A stretch of DNA of 13,421 nt from Ilumatobacter sp. GTDB lineage: Bacteria > Actinomycetota > Acidimicrobiia > Acidimicrobiales > Ilumatobacteraceae. Location of the stretch: contig JABJAB010000049.1 of the NCBI GenBank assembly GCA_018666235.1, forward strand, positions 1 through 13,421, written 5' to 3'. Made by a program: the position numbers and the translations under genes. Below the pieces are notes generated by a model. That model saw nothing but the letters and a program-made list of their open reading frames with translations. It searched no databases and was not told the DNA's origin. Below are positions 7,131-13,421 of the stretch, piece after piece; position 1 is the first letter of the stretch, and each line of letters begins with the position of its first letter.

Positions 7131-7262
7131 AGTGCCACCCCCTGAGTGCTTTCAGTGCGACCCTGAAAGTTCCCAAAGAATCTCGAATTTTAAGTGCGGT
7201 GGCGGCTCGGACCGGCACAGTCCGCCACGTGATCAGTCATTTGGGACAACCTCTCAATCGAC
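7131..7262. mobile_element. Possible insertion-sequence end remnant
   Basis: The segment is repeat-rich and contains no gene. AGTGC occurs at 7131, 7145, 7154 and 7193, with CCACCCCCTG and CGACCCTGA after two of them. A perfect hairpin CTTTCAG/CTGAAAG spans 7149-7169, and a second, GTGGCGG/CCGCCAC, spans 7199-7228. Further on, TGGGACAACC occurs twice (about 7243 and 7270). Short repeated motifs of this kind resemble the multiple transposase-binding repeats at IS21-like ends. The block starts exactly where the molybdoenzyme gene is broken. No transposase gene, second end or target duplication was found, so the identification is tentative. Confidence 0.35.
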
Positions 7263-7368
7263 CAAATCTGGGACAACCGAAACCCGAATCATGTGCCTTT
7301 TATTTACTAAACCCCAGCTCAGGCGCCCTTGACGGGGACGTTGCTGTTTTTTCGATGAATTTTCAGAC

Positions 7369-7443
7369 GGAGGGGCAGTGATGGCTAATCAGAACATAAG
7401 CGTGGAGCTAGTTCCACCGTACAAACGGTGTGATGACGACCAG
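7369..7443 (+). other. Strong ribosome binding site and ATG leading into a probably broken frame
   Basis: GGAGGGG (7369-7375) stands 5 bases before the ATG at 7381, an almost ideal initiation signal. The frame begins MANQNISVELVPPYKR and then runs antisense through the pentapeptide-repeat pseudogene, where its residues lose any protein-like character. This is best read as the first ~20 codons of a gene cut off by a rearrangement, or a leader peptide. No family is recognised. Confidence 0.3.
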
Positions 7444-7754
7444 TCACGTCTTTGCGCCGGACAGCTGAGCGACTGTCAGGTTCGCGTACTGCAGTTTCGC
7501 GTCGGGCAGGTTCGCCTTGTCCAAGTCCGCGCCGGTCAGGTCCACTCGTTCCAGAATCGGATCGCGCAGGTTGGCCTGGCCAGGTCGACGCTGTTCAGGT
7601 CCGTATCGAGCTCACACGTCCAGGCCTGCCACTCAAAGTCGAAATTGCGCCCTGCGACATTTCCGAGCGGGTGTGTCGTCGGCGCGATCGTCGTCTCCGG
7701 TTCAATCGTCGTCGAGACGGAGTCGCTACCACTCGCACACCCAGTCAACATCAA
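7444..7754 (-). pseudogene. Pentapeptide-repeat lipoprotein, frameshifted
   Basis: The reverse strand encodes a lipobox-like LTGC followed by a Ser/Thr/Glu-rich linker (SGSDSVSTTIEPETTIAPTT) and the start of a pentapeptide-repeat domain (ELDTDLNSVDLA). At about 7573-7581 (GGCCTGGCC on the plus strand) one base is missing. In the +1 frame the domain continues as ANLRDPILERVDLTGADL, then KANLPDAKLQYANL, and ends LSGAKT with TGA at 7444. The A(D/N)LxX pattern is unmistakable and would form a right-handed beta-helix on a membrane-anchored, exported protein. The 5' end is also poor: TTG at 7754 or ATG at 7751 leaves only 3-5 residues before the lipobox, while in-frame codons farther upstream (RWHFTAL) look like the missing signal-peptide core. 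A decayed gene is more likely than two functional pieces. Confidence 0.7.
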
Positions 7755-8028
7755 CGCCGTGAAGTGCCAGCGGGCGTCGAACCCGAGGCGTGGAGCATCC
7801 AGTTCTCAGGCTGAGCGATCTTCCTGTGGCACGTCGTAGCTTGGGAGCGCCAAGCCAGCGCCGACAGACAGAAACTGGCAGTCGGGCTCGGCCTGGCCAC
7901 GGCGAGCCATCAGATTCCTACCTCGGACGCCTTAACCCGGACTTAACAATCTGGCAACAAAACTGCTCGGAACGACTCGTTAGTCTGAACATGCGGCCGA
8001 CTTGAGCCGCCTTTAAAAGGAGAGCAAT
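7755..8028. other. Intergenic stretch before the DUF3303 gene
   Basis: No coding frame is convincing here. The right-hand 100 bases become AT-richer (TTAACAATCTGGCAACAAAA) and probably hold the promoter of the gene at 8029, although no clean -35/-10 pair can be fixed. A 5-bp GCGGC/GCCGC hairpin at 7993-8010 lies in the leader just before the ribosome binding site. Confidence 0.4.
8017..8022 (+). promoter_or_regulatory. Strong Shine-Dalgarno of the DUF3303 gene
   Basis: AAGGAG sits 6 bases before the ATG at 8029. It is one of the few strong sites in the window and fixes the start. Confidence 0.75.
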
Positions 8029-8304
8029 ATGCTATTCAAATTTGCCTGGACCCATTCGCCGGAAGCCAGAGACAACACCATTAAACAGTTTATGGCTACT
8101 GGTGGCATGCCACCGGAGGGCGCAACGCTTGTGTCGCGGTATCACAATGTTGACGGAACTGGCGGCTTTGCGATTCTCGAATCCACAGACGCGGGCGCCC
8201 TGGGAGACTATGCGCTTGACTGGAACGGAATGATTGAGATCGTCATAACGCCCCTAATGGATGATGAAACCATCACTAACGTTCTGGGCGCAAAATTTTC
8301 TTGA
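8029..8304 (+). CDS. DUF3303 family small protein
   Basis: This intact 91-residue cytosolic protein begins MLFKFAWTHSPEARDNTIKQF. It then has GGMPPEGATLVSRYHNVDGTGGFAILE (about 25-51), ALGDYALDWNGMIEIVITPLMDDE (about 57-80) and a short C-terminus. The opening MLF..(V/A)W, the PPEG and W/YH..DG.GGF.(I/L)(L/V)E core, and the W...(I/V)EI.P..DDE ending are the DUF3303 pattern, a small ferredoxin-like alpha/beta barrel fold of unknown function. Length is normal for the family. Base and codon use differ from the flanking genes: codons such as CTA, ATA, AGA, AAA and TTT are common, and overall GC is visibly lower. With pseudogenes on one side and an unrelated SRPBCC gene on the other, this suggests acquisition by transfer. 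It has its own strong ribosome binding site. Confidence 0.82.
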   Translation: MLFKFAWTHSPEARDNTIKQFMATGGMPPEGATLVSRYHNVDGTGGFAILESTDAGALGDYALDWNGMIEIVITPLMDDETITNVLGAKFS

Positions 8305-8833
8305 TGTGAACATGCGTGCGGTCTAGTCGTGTCGCGCTGTCATCAGAAAATTGTGTGGGATTTGCTCGGCAAAAGCCTCCAGACTGAGAACACGACTCCG
8401 ATCGGATCGTCGGGGAACAGGCGGTGGCAAAGGCTCCATGCTTCTGTGTGCGCATGCGCTCCAGCCTCGGCGAAAAACGAAGCACGCCTTGATCACCGTT
8501 GAAGGAGCGCATTTATCAAGGCGTGCTCGTTTGTGTACGGGTCGGCAGCTACATCGCCGCCACTAGGTCAATGGCTAGTTACCCGTTGGCGAGGTTCGCG
8601 ACGCCATCAGGTACGCCGACCGCAGCATTGAGTCGAACACTGACCTTCAGGCGGTGATGTCCTCGGCCCAGCGGTAGCTGTCGCTGCGCTCGACCTTAAA
8701 CCCACGCACTTCGTGACGCCGACATGAATCGGACGGCGGCCCCTGCGTTTTCGTCGCTGACGGAGCCAACGAGGCCCCGCCAGTTCCGTAGTGGTGCCGG
8801 GCCTGATCGATCAGAGACCGTGGTAACTCGTGA
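8305..8833. other. Intergenic region of about 530 bases without a supported gene
   Basis: The region contains the long hairpin at 8475-8532 and several short open frames with no family resemblance. Two short antisense frames around 8576-8700 read weakly like protein: a plus-strand frame containing EVRDAIRYADRSIESNTD and ending at 8677, and a minus-strand frame ending VERSDSYRWAEDITA. Neither has a start signal; at most they are fragments. Confidence 0.4.
8475..8532 (-). terminator. Long hairpin, probable leftward terminator
   Basis: A 13-bp perfect inverted repeat AGCACGCCTTGAT (8481-8493) / ATCAAGGCGTGCT (8515-8527) is extended by AAACG (8475-8479) / CGTTT (8528-8532) across one bulged A (8480), with a 21-base loop. 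On the reverse strand the stem is followed by TTCGTTTTTCG, fitting an intrinsic terminator for transcription arriving from the SRPBCC gene. The plus-strand tail (CGTTTGTG) is weaker. The stem is unusually long for a terminator, so an insertion-element or recombination site is possible. Confidence 0.5.
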
Positions 8834-9346
8834 TCACCGCTGCGAGAACCACTGGTGAGTTCCAAATTGGTTTGCCCTCACTGGCTCGCCTTGCGTCACG
8901 AACCATTCCACGCCCTTCGTTACCGAACGCAAGTAACGGCGCATCATTGGACCGAGGACCAAAAGTCGAAGAAGATACTGCAGCCCACGGATGCGAGTAA
9001 GCGATCGTGGCCACACGCTGATTGCCAAGTTGCAGGCCCCAGGTGGTCGAGGGGAAATCCGCCAACTGACATGGGAGGTCGGTTCGCCCGGCGCGCCGAT
9101 GTCGAGGTCGTAGCCGACACCGTCGACCCAATGAGTGAAAGTCCTCTCATACACCCAGCCGCTTCGGTAGTGAATTTCGTCGCGCGACGCAGCCCCCGGC
9201 CACTCCGTCACAGGGTTGTGCTCACAAAATGGATGCACATGCTCAAGGTGCCCTGGCGTCGCGATCACGGCCCAGACCACTTCAGCCGGAGCGGAAATCT
9301 CGCGAGTCACTCGAATTGGTCTTTCTCGCCGCGCGTAGTCTCCCAC
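8834..9346 (-). CDS. SRPBCC (START/polyketide-cyclase-like) domain protein
   Basis: The leftward gene encodes about 170 residues. The domain begins IRVTREISAPAEVVWAVIA, the usual first strand and helix of SRPBCC ligand-binding proteins. It continues with HVHPFCEHNPVTEWPGA, RDEIHYRSGWVYERTFTHWV, GYDLDIGAPG and SHVSWRISP, and ends with a long C-terminal helix (about MMRRYLRSVTKGVEWFV). These proteins form a helix-grip cavity for hydrophobic ligands; no ligand or enzymatic residue can be named. The open frame extends upstream to 9580, but the first ~78 codons have no protein-like character, so a start near the domain is chosen. GTG at 9346, GTG at 9310 and ATG at 9415 are all possible and none has a good ribosome binding site. 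It stands alone in a gene-poor stretch, facing the hairpin at 8475-8532. Confidence 0.72.
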   Translation of the reverse strand: MGDYARRERPIRVTREISAPAEVVWAVIATPGHLEHVHPFCEHNPVTEWPGAASRDEIHYRSGWVYERTFTHWVDGVGYDLDIGAPGEPTSHVSWRISPRPPGACNLAISVWPRSLTRIRGLQYLLRLLVLGPMMRRYLRSVTKGVEWFVTQGEPVRANQFGTHQWFSQR

Positions 9347-9998
9347 CACTCCATCATTGCCGATGGTGGATCCGGCTGAGGTGACGGAAACCTGCCAGAC
9401 CGGGCCAACCAGCATCCACTTCGTCGAGTTGTGCGTAACGGCGCCACCGGTGGGAACTGCATCAACACGCAGGGTTGACGTGTGCGTGACACGTTCTGAG
9501 CCCAGATAGCACAGAAGCCGCTGCCCTTTCGGACGGCGACCTCTGCGTTTTGGTAGACCCAGTTTATCCGAGGCTGGCACACAGGCTCACAGAAAAGCTC
9601 TGTGGTAGATGCCCTGGTAGATGTTTGTGCAGTGCTCGGGGACTTCTTTCGTATCTTTCGTAACCCCGTAGCCCGAGCCTGCAGGCACCCAGGCCGGTGG
9701 TGGCACCCCCCCCCTCAGTAGGCACTCCAACAAGTGTTTGGTATCGGGGGCGGTTGGCATGCGGGGCTTTCGGGCTCGAACCTCATGCCTACCTCTCGAC
9801 CAACCTCGAGCCGTTTTCGGCCAGCCTCAGGCCAACCGACGGGCGCCCCCCGGGCGTTCGTCCCTGCCTGACGCCAGATTCAGTTACCAACCGCCCGACC
9901 CAGCCGTCGACCATCGTCGGCGAACCTGTCGATCCCGTCAATCCTGTCGAGCCCGTCAATCTGGGATGCCTTGAACATCAGGCCTCCGGAGTCGATGT
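9347..9998. other. Gene-poor region between the SRPBCC gene and aroB
   Basis: No coding frame here looks real. Visible structure includes hairpin CACAGA/TCTGTG (about 9588-9604), direct repeat TGGTAGATG at 9603 and 9615, tandem TCTTTCGTA at 9645-9662, a C9 run at 9706-9714, the CGCCC/GGGCG hairpin at 9844-9856, and an 18-base tandem repeat at 9925-9960. The many small duplications resemble drifting, unselected sequence. Confidence 0.45.
9925..9960. repeat. 18-base tandem repeat, two copies
   Basis: CCTGTCGATCCCGTCAAT (9925-9942) is followed at once by CCTGTCGAGCCCGTCAAT (9943-9960), one mismatch in 18. It lies just downstream of aroB and outside any gene. Confidence 0.8.
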
Positions 9999-10001
9999 TC
10001 A
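9972..10001 (-). terminator. Hairpin overlapping the aroB stop, possible end of the aro transcript
   Basis: TGAACATC and GATGTTCA (9972-9979 and 9994-10001) pair perfectly over 8 bases around a 14-base loop that itself contains CTCCGGAG. The aroB stop codon is the first three bases of the stem on the coding strand. There is no T-run after it, so it may be a processing or stabilising structure, not a classic intrinsic terminator. Confidence 0.35.
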
Positions 10002-11012
10002 GCCTAGGATGCGCGCCATTGCGGCGCGAACCTGTGTCTCGCCGACGCCTGAAACCACTTCAAGACCAGCGGGACCGTCGAGCACGTAGGTCAGGCCCGA
10101 GCCCACAGCCTTCTTGTCGCGATACATCAGCGACACAAGCTCATCGGCATCGAGCCCGAGCGGCGGGTTGGTCATCAGGTCGTACTCGCCTGCGACCACG
10201 GCCCGATGCCCTTGGACTCGGGCAGCGTCGATGCGACCTAACTCGAACCCCAACTCGGCGGCATAGATCAGACCGACCGCGACGGCCTCACCGTGCGCCA
10301 GTTCGTGTTGCGTGGCGATCTCGAGCGCGTGGGCAAATGTGTGCCCATAGTTCAGCAGCGCACGCCGTCCACCTTCGCGTTCGTCCGATGCCACGACCTC
10401 GGCCTTGATCTCGATACACCGGGCGACGCGTGCTTCGAGATCCATCGCCAACAGGTCATCGCCGGTGAGGAAGTGATATTTCGCCATCTCGCCGAGACCA
10501 CAGCGCATCTCGCGCGGCGGCAGCGTGTCGAGGAAGTCGAGATCGCACAGCACACCGGTTGGCTGCCAATACGCGCCGACCAGATTCTTGCCTTCAGGCA
10601 AGTTGACGCCGGTCTTGCCACCAATCGCAGCATCGACCATCCCGAGCAAACTCGTTGACACATGAACGACGGGGATGCCCCGGTGCCACGTCGACGCCGC
10701 AAACCCCGCCACATCGGTAACCATGCCACCACCGACACCGATCACCACGTCGTTCCGAGTGAGGCCCATTCCTGCAAACCCGCGTACCAGCGTCTCGATG
10801 GTGTGGAGCGTCTTGGCACCCTCACCCTGACCGATCACGAACGTCTCGACATCGAGGCCAGGAAGGACGATCTCTGCAGGAATACCGTCCTGGGTGATCA
10901 CCGCCGCCCGCTGCGCAGTCGCCGGAAGCAACGACGCGAGCTCGGCCGACACGCCCCGACCAACCACGACGTCATAGCTGCGGTCACCGAGAGGAACGTT
11001 CAGCCGGCGCAT
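9999..11012 (-). CDS. aroB: 3-dehydroquinate synthase
   Basis: This 337-residue cytosolic enzyme converts DAHP to 3-dehydroquinate in the second step of the shikimate pathway, using NAD and a divalent metal. The NAD-binding segment is GVGGGMVTDVAGFAAS (about 92-107). The substrate region LLGMVDAAIGGKTGVNLPEGKN is intact. The metal ligands expected in the family are present: Glu in GLGEMAKY (E175), His in NYGHTFAHALE (H224) and His in AHGEAVAVGL (H240). The DKK near the C-terminal domain is also conserved. The length is slightly shorter than the usual ~350-360. Its ATG at 11012 lies 13 bases inside the end of aroK, so translation is coupled. It is the last gene of the aro operon, and its stop falls in a hairpin. 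Confidence 0.97.
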   Translation of the reverse strand: MRRLNVPLGDRSYDVVVGRGVSAELASLLPATAQRAAVITQDGIPAEIVLPGLDVETFVIGQGEGAKTLHTIETLVRGFAGMGLTRNDVVIGVGGGMVTDVAGFAASTWHRGIPVVHVSTSLLGMVDAAIGGKTGVNLPEGKNLVGAYWQPTGVLCDLDFLDTLPPREMRCGLGEMAKYHFLTGDDLLAMDLEARVARCIEIKAEVVASDEREGGRRALLNYGHTFAHALEIATQHELAHGEAVAVGLIYAAELGFELGRIDAARVQGHRAVVAGEYDLMTNPPLGLDADELVSLMYRDKKAVGSGLTYVLDGPAGLEVVSGVGETQVRAAMARILG

Positions 11013-11521
11013 CGAAGCACCGCCTGGGCCACATCGTGCACCGACCGATTGTCGACCGACACGATTGCGTCGGCGACATCGCGATACAGCTCGTCACGAT
11101 CTCGGTGCATCGCACGCAACATTGCCTCGGGGTCGTCGTCGAGGAGCGGCCGATGCGCACCGTTCTTGACTCGATCGATCAGCACGTCCACGTTCGCGAG
11201 TAGCCACACCACATGGGCATCGCTCTCTGCAAGTGCGATCCGATTCGCCGCCGAAAGCACCACACCACCTGCAGCAGCGACCACCGAGGGCTCGTCATCG
11301 TTGAGCGCATCAACGAGTGTCTTCGTCTCCAGCTCACGAAACTCTGCCTCGCCGTCCGTCATCCAGATCTCCCGAACGGTACGGCCGGTGCGCTGTTCGA
11401 TCAGCTCATCGGAATCGAGCAACGGTCGGTCGAGCTTGCGCGCCAGCACGCGTCCAACCGAGGACTTTCCTGCGCCCATCATCCCGACCAGCACCAAGTG
11501 CTTCGCGCCGCAGACGTTCAC
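11000..11521 (-). CDS. aroK: Shikimate kinase
   Basis: This 173-residue P-loop kinase phosphorylates shikimate at the 3-OH with ATP. It has Walker A GMMGAGKS (13-20), the shikimate-binding DSD (36-38), FRELE with the substrate arginine, the AAGGVVL glycine segment, and the lid-region arginine in RPLLDDDPE. The start is a GTG at 11521 whose GTGA overlaps the stop of aroC (11518-11520). Its own 3' end overlaps aroB by 13 bases. The aroC-aroK-aroB order is common in Actinobacteria, and such tight overlaps indicate one transcript with coupled translation. The length is normal for the family (about 165-180), and all expected catalytic positions are visible. Confidence 0.96.
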   Translation of the reverse strand: MNVCGAKHLVLVGMMGAGKSSVGRVLARKLDRPLLDSDELIEQRTGRTVREIWMTDGEAEFRELETKTLVDALNDDEPSVVAAAGGVVLSAANRIALAESDAHVVWLLANVDVLIDRVKNGAHRPLLDDDPEAMLRAMHRDRDELYRDVADAIVSVDNRSVHDVAQAVLRCAG

Positions 11522-12684
11522 GACAAGTTGGCGCTGAAAGACTCGGCATTACGAACAAACTCGTCCATCGAGTCGCCGCCGAACTTGCGCTGAGCTTCGG
11601 TTGCCAGTACCAGCGACACCATGGTCTCGGCAACGACACCCATCGCTGGAACCGCCGTCACGTCGGTGCGTTCCTTGAACGAGACGCCTGATCCTTTGGT
11701 GGCGGTGTCGACGGTTTCAAGGGTGGGCTTGTTCAGCGTGGCGAGTGGCTTCATTGCTGCACGCACGACCACGAGTTCGCCGGTGGTCATCCCGCCCTCG
11801 GTACCTCCGGCGAGTGTGCTGCCTCGCCGGTATTCGTTTGCGTCGGAGTCCCAGCTGATCGGGTCGTGAGCGGCACTTCCCCGCCGTCCGGCAACCTCAA
11901 AACCGTCTCCGATTTCGACACCCTTCACCGCCTGAATGCTCATCACGGCCTGCGCAAAGGCGGCGTCGATCTTGCGGTCCCAGTGGACGTGGCTGCCGAG
12001 CCCGACAGGCACCCCAAATGCCAGCACTTCGACGACTCCGCCGAGCGAGTCGCCTTCCTTCGCGGCAGCCTTAATGGCAGCGATCATTGCCTCGGACGCA
12101 TCGGCGTCGAAGCAGCGCACCTGGTTCTCGTCCACTCGATGGAGTTCACTCGGCGTCGGGCGAGCAGCAGACGATGGGACTCGGGCGTCACCCATCTGGA
12201 TGACGTGCGAGATGACCTCGATATCGAGTGCCTTGAGCAGTTTCTTGGCAACCGCGCCAGCAGCGACGCGCGCTGCGGTCTCTCGAGCGCTGGCTCGTTC
12301 GAGCACGTCACGGGCGTCGGTGAAGCCGTACTTCTGCATGCCCGCCAGGTCTGCGTGGCCCGGCCGGACCTGTGTCAGCGGGTCCTTCGTTGCGCCTGGA
12401 GCCGGCGACATCTCGTCGTGCCACTTGTCGCTGCGGAACCACTCGCTGTTCTTGATCTCAATGGCTACCGGAGACCCCAGGGTGCGCCCATGGCGGACGC
12501 CACCGATCAGCGTGAGCTCGTCAGCCTCAAAGCGCTGGCGCGGGCCTCGACCATATCCAAGCCGGCGACGGCCCATCTCGGCCTGGATCTCCTCGACCGT
12601 GATCTCGAGGCCGGCGGGCAGGCCTTCCATGATGACCACGAGGCCCTGACCATGGCTTTCACCGGCGGTGAGATAGCGAAGCAT
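11518..12684 (-). CDS. aroC: Chorismate synthase
   Basis: This 388-residue enzyme removes phosphate from EPSP to make chorismate, using reduced FMN. Signatures in order: N-terminal MLRYLTAGESHGQGLV (the first AroC signature with the His), GRRRLGYGRGPRQRFEADE, RPGHADLAGMQKYGFTDARDVLERASARET (central signature, about 107-137), EVAGRRGSAAHDP, and the C-terminal AGGTEGGMTTGELVVVRAAMKP. Length is typical (about 360-400). The ATG at 12684 follows the aroE stop by 9 bases. No strong Shine-Dalgarno is seen, consistent with read-through from aroE. The stop overlaps the aroK start. Confidence 0.97.
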   Translation of the reverse strand: MLRYLTAGESHGQGLVVIMEGLPAGLEITVEEIQAEMGRRRLGYGRGPRQRFEADELTLIGGVRHGRTLGSPVAIEIKNSEWFRSDKWHDEMSPAPGATKDPLTQVRPGHADLAGMQKYGFTDARDVLERASARETAARVAAGAVAKKLLKALDIEVISHVIQMGDARVPSSAARPTPSELHRVDENQVRCFDADASEAMIAAIKAAAKEGDSLGGVVEVLAFGVPVGLGSHVHWDRKIDAAFAQAVMSIQAVKGVEIGDGFEVAGRRGSAAHDPISWDSDANEYRRGSTLAGGTEGGMTTGELVVVRAAMKPLATLNKPTLETVDTATKGSGVSFKERTDVTAVPAMGVVAETMVSLVLATEAQRKFGGDSMDEFVRNAESFSANLS

Positions 12685-12693
12685 CTGGTCAGG

Positions 12694-13421
12694 CTATCTG
12701 GGAGCGTTTCGCCGAGCAGCGAGTTCAGTCACAGCCGCCGCACGCATTGGCGCCGTGTCGGGACGATGGCCGAGCCAACGTTCCTGCTGCAGCGCGGCCT
12801 GATGGACAAGCATGCCGAGTCCGTCGATCGTCGTCGCGCCAATGTCAACCGCGGCACGCATCCACGCTGTTTCAAGGGGGTGATACACCAGATCGGCGAC
12901 GATCTGTCCGGCTCGCAAGAGGCCGGGGTCACACGCCATGTCGACGGAGGTCGCACCGCCGGGTTCGACGCCCATCCCCACACTTGTTGCGTTCACGACG
13001 ATGTCCGCTCGCGTCACATCACTGACGATCCCGACAGATGCTGCTGGTGACAGCGTTGCGGCCTGTTCGGCACGATCCTGCGTGCGATTGAGCACCGTGA
13101 TGTCGGCAGCGCCGGCGCGGCCGAGTGCGTCGATCACCGATCGCGCCGCGCCCCCGGCTCCGATCACAGCAATACGAGCATCGGTGACATCGACACCAGC
13201 CTCGGCAAGCGAGGCGACAAATCCAGCCCCGTCGGTGCTTGAACCCACGAGTTCGTCACCATCCCAGCTCACTGTATTTACAGCATCGAGTGCCCGAGCG
13301 GCCGGCTCGAGGCGATCGACGAGTCGAGCGACATCGGACTTGTGTGGCATCGTGACCGACAGCCCAGCGAGACCGAGGAGGCGCATCGCGCTGATTGCCT
13401 CTTCAGCGCTCCCCCGGGCGA
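12694..13421 (-). CDS. aroE: Shikimate dehydrogenase, 5' end beyond the window
   Basis: The reverse strand is open from the window end to a TAG at 12694-12696 (about 242 codons). It contains GLSVTMPHKSDVA with the catalytic lysine, DAVNTV, STDGAGF with the substrate aspartate, the NADP Rossmann loop VIGAGGAARSV followed by NRT, NATSVGM, ADLVYHPLETAWM, and the C-terminal DGLGMLVHQAALQ. These are all AroE signatures; the enzyme reduces 3-dehydroshikimate with NADPH. An ATG at 13386 is not the start, because the codons before it (ARGSAEEAISA) continue the family sequence. The missing N-terminus is about 40-50 residues, judged by family length. It is the first gene of the operon visible here; further genes upstream cannot be excluded. 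Confidence 0.95.
   Translation of the reverse strand, partial: ARGSAEEAISAMRLLGLAGLSVTMPHKSDVARLVDRLEPAARALDAVNTVSWDGDELVGSSTDGAGFVASLAEAGVDVTDARIAVIGAGGAARSVIDALGRAGAADITVLNRTQDRAEQAATLSPAASVGIVSDVTRADIVVNATSVGMGVEPGGATSVDMACDPGLLRAGQIVADLVYHPLETAWMRAAVDIGATTIDGLGMLVHQAALQQERWLGHRPDTAPMRAAAVTELAARRNAPR

Noticed and set aside
8475..8532. Integron attC site
   Set aside because: The bulged stem is suggestive, but the outer ends do not match RYYYAAC and GTTRRRY, and no integrase or cassette array is present.
8576..8865. Two short antisense frames (EVRDAIRYADRSIESNTD on plus, VERSDSYRWAEDITA on minus)
   Set aside because: Each reads slightly like protein, but they overlap, lack start signals and match no family I know; at most one is a fragment.
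9347..9580. N-terminal extension of the SRPBCC protein back to 9580
   Set aside because: The extra ~78 codons show no fold-like sequence, and the domain is complete without them.
9765..9790. tRNA T-arm on the minus strand (GGTTCGAGCCC)
   Set aside because: The flanking bases do not form the 5-bp T-stem, and no anticodon or acceptor stem could be found.
9697..10089. Plus-strand frame with EPVDPVNPVEPVNL repeat, crossing the C9 tract
   Set aside because: The periodicity is just the 18-base DNA repeat; the frame runs into aroB antisense and has no start signal.
11866..13050. Long plus-strand open frame across aroC and aroE
   Set aside because: Antisense shadow of two certain genes; no recognisable domain and no ribosome binding site.

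Overview
The window is high-GC DNA with actinobacterial-type gene content: tight operons with overlapping stop and start codons, GTG and possibly TTG starts, a short actinobacterial single-stranded-DNA-binding protein and an aroE-aroC-aroK-aroB cluster. The pairing of a HAD-IIA phosphatase with a DUF1015 protein next to such genes suggests Acidimicrobiia (Ilumatobacter-like). That placement rests on remembered gene neighbourhoods and was not tested by any search.

Left block (1-6418, housekeeping-like and dense). A HAD-IIA phosphatase runs leftward off the window and is divergent from a DUF1015 protein. A small OB-fold SSB-like gene converges on DUF1015. A rightward gene set then begins after a 150-base divergent spacer that holds a perfect palindrome: a TVP38/TMEM64 (VTT) membrane protein, a MerA-like flavin disulfide oxidoreductase (ATGA overlap), a two-helix membrane miniprotein, a Cof-type HAD phosphatase and a Gfo/Idh/MocA oxidoreductase. 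Most junctions overlap or are short, so this is probably one transcript.

Middle block (6415-9998, accessory and decaying). A leftward membrane-protein gene has a convincing ribosome binding site and ATG but an early frameshift. Its start overlaps the stop of the last ~70 codons of a sulfite-oxidase-type molybdopterin oxidoreductase. That fragment carries a nonsense codon and breaks off beside repeats that look like an insertion-sequence end. A frameshifted pentapeptide-repeat lipoprotein follows. Then come an intact, lower-GC DUF3303 gene with a strong Shine-Dalgarno, a long hairpin that looks like a leftward terminator, an SRPBCC-domain gene, and about 650 bases with only small repeats and a C9 tract.

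Right block (9999-13421). A leftward shikimate-pathway operon, in transcription order aroE (cut by the window end), aroC, aroK, aroB, covers the last steps from 3-dehydroquinate synthesis to chorismate, except 3-dehydroquinate dehydratase and EPSP synthase. A hairpin overlaps the aroB stop.

No rRNA, tRNA, CRISPR array or complete transposase was found. I do not see a clear-cut new defence or biosynthetic system. The most unusual items are the VTT/MerA-like/two-helix trio and the stepwise decay of the molybdoenzyme locus.
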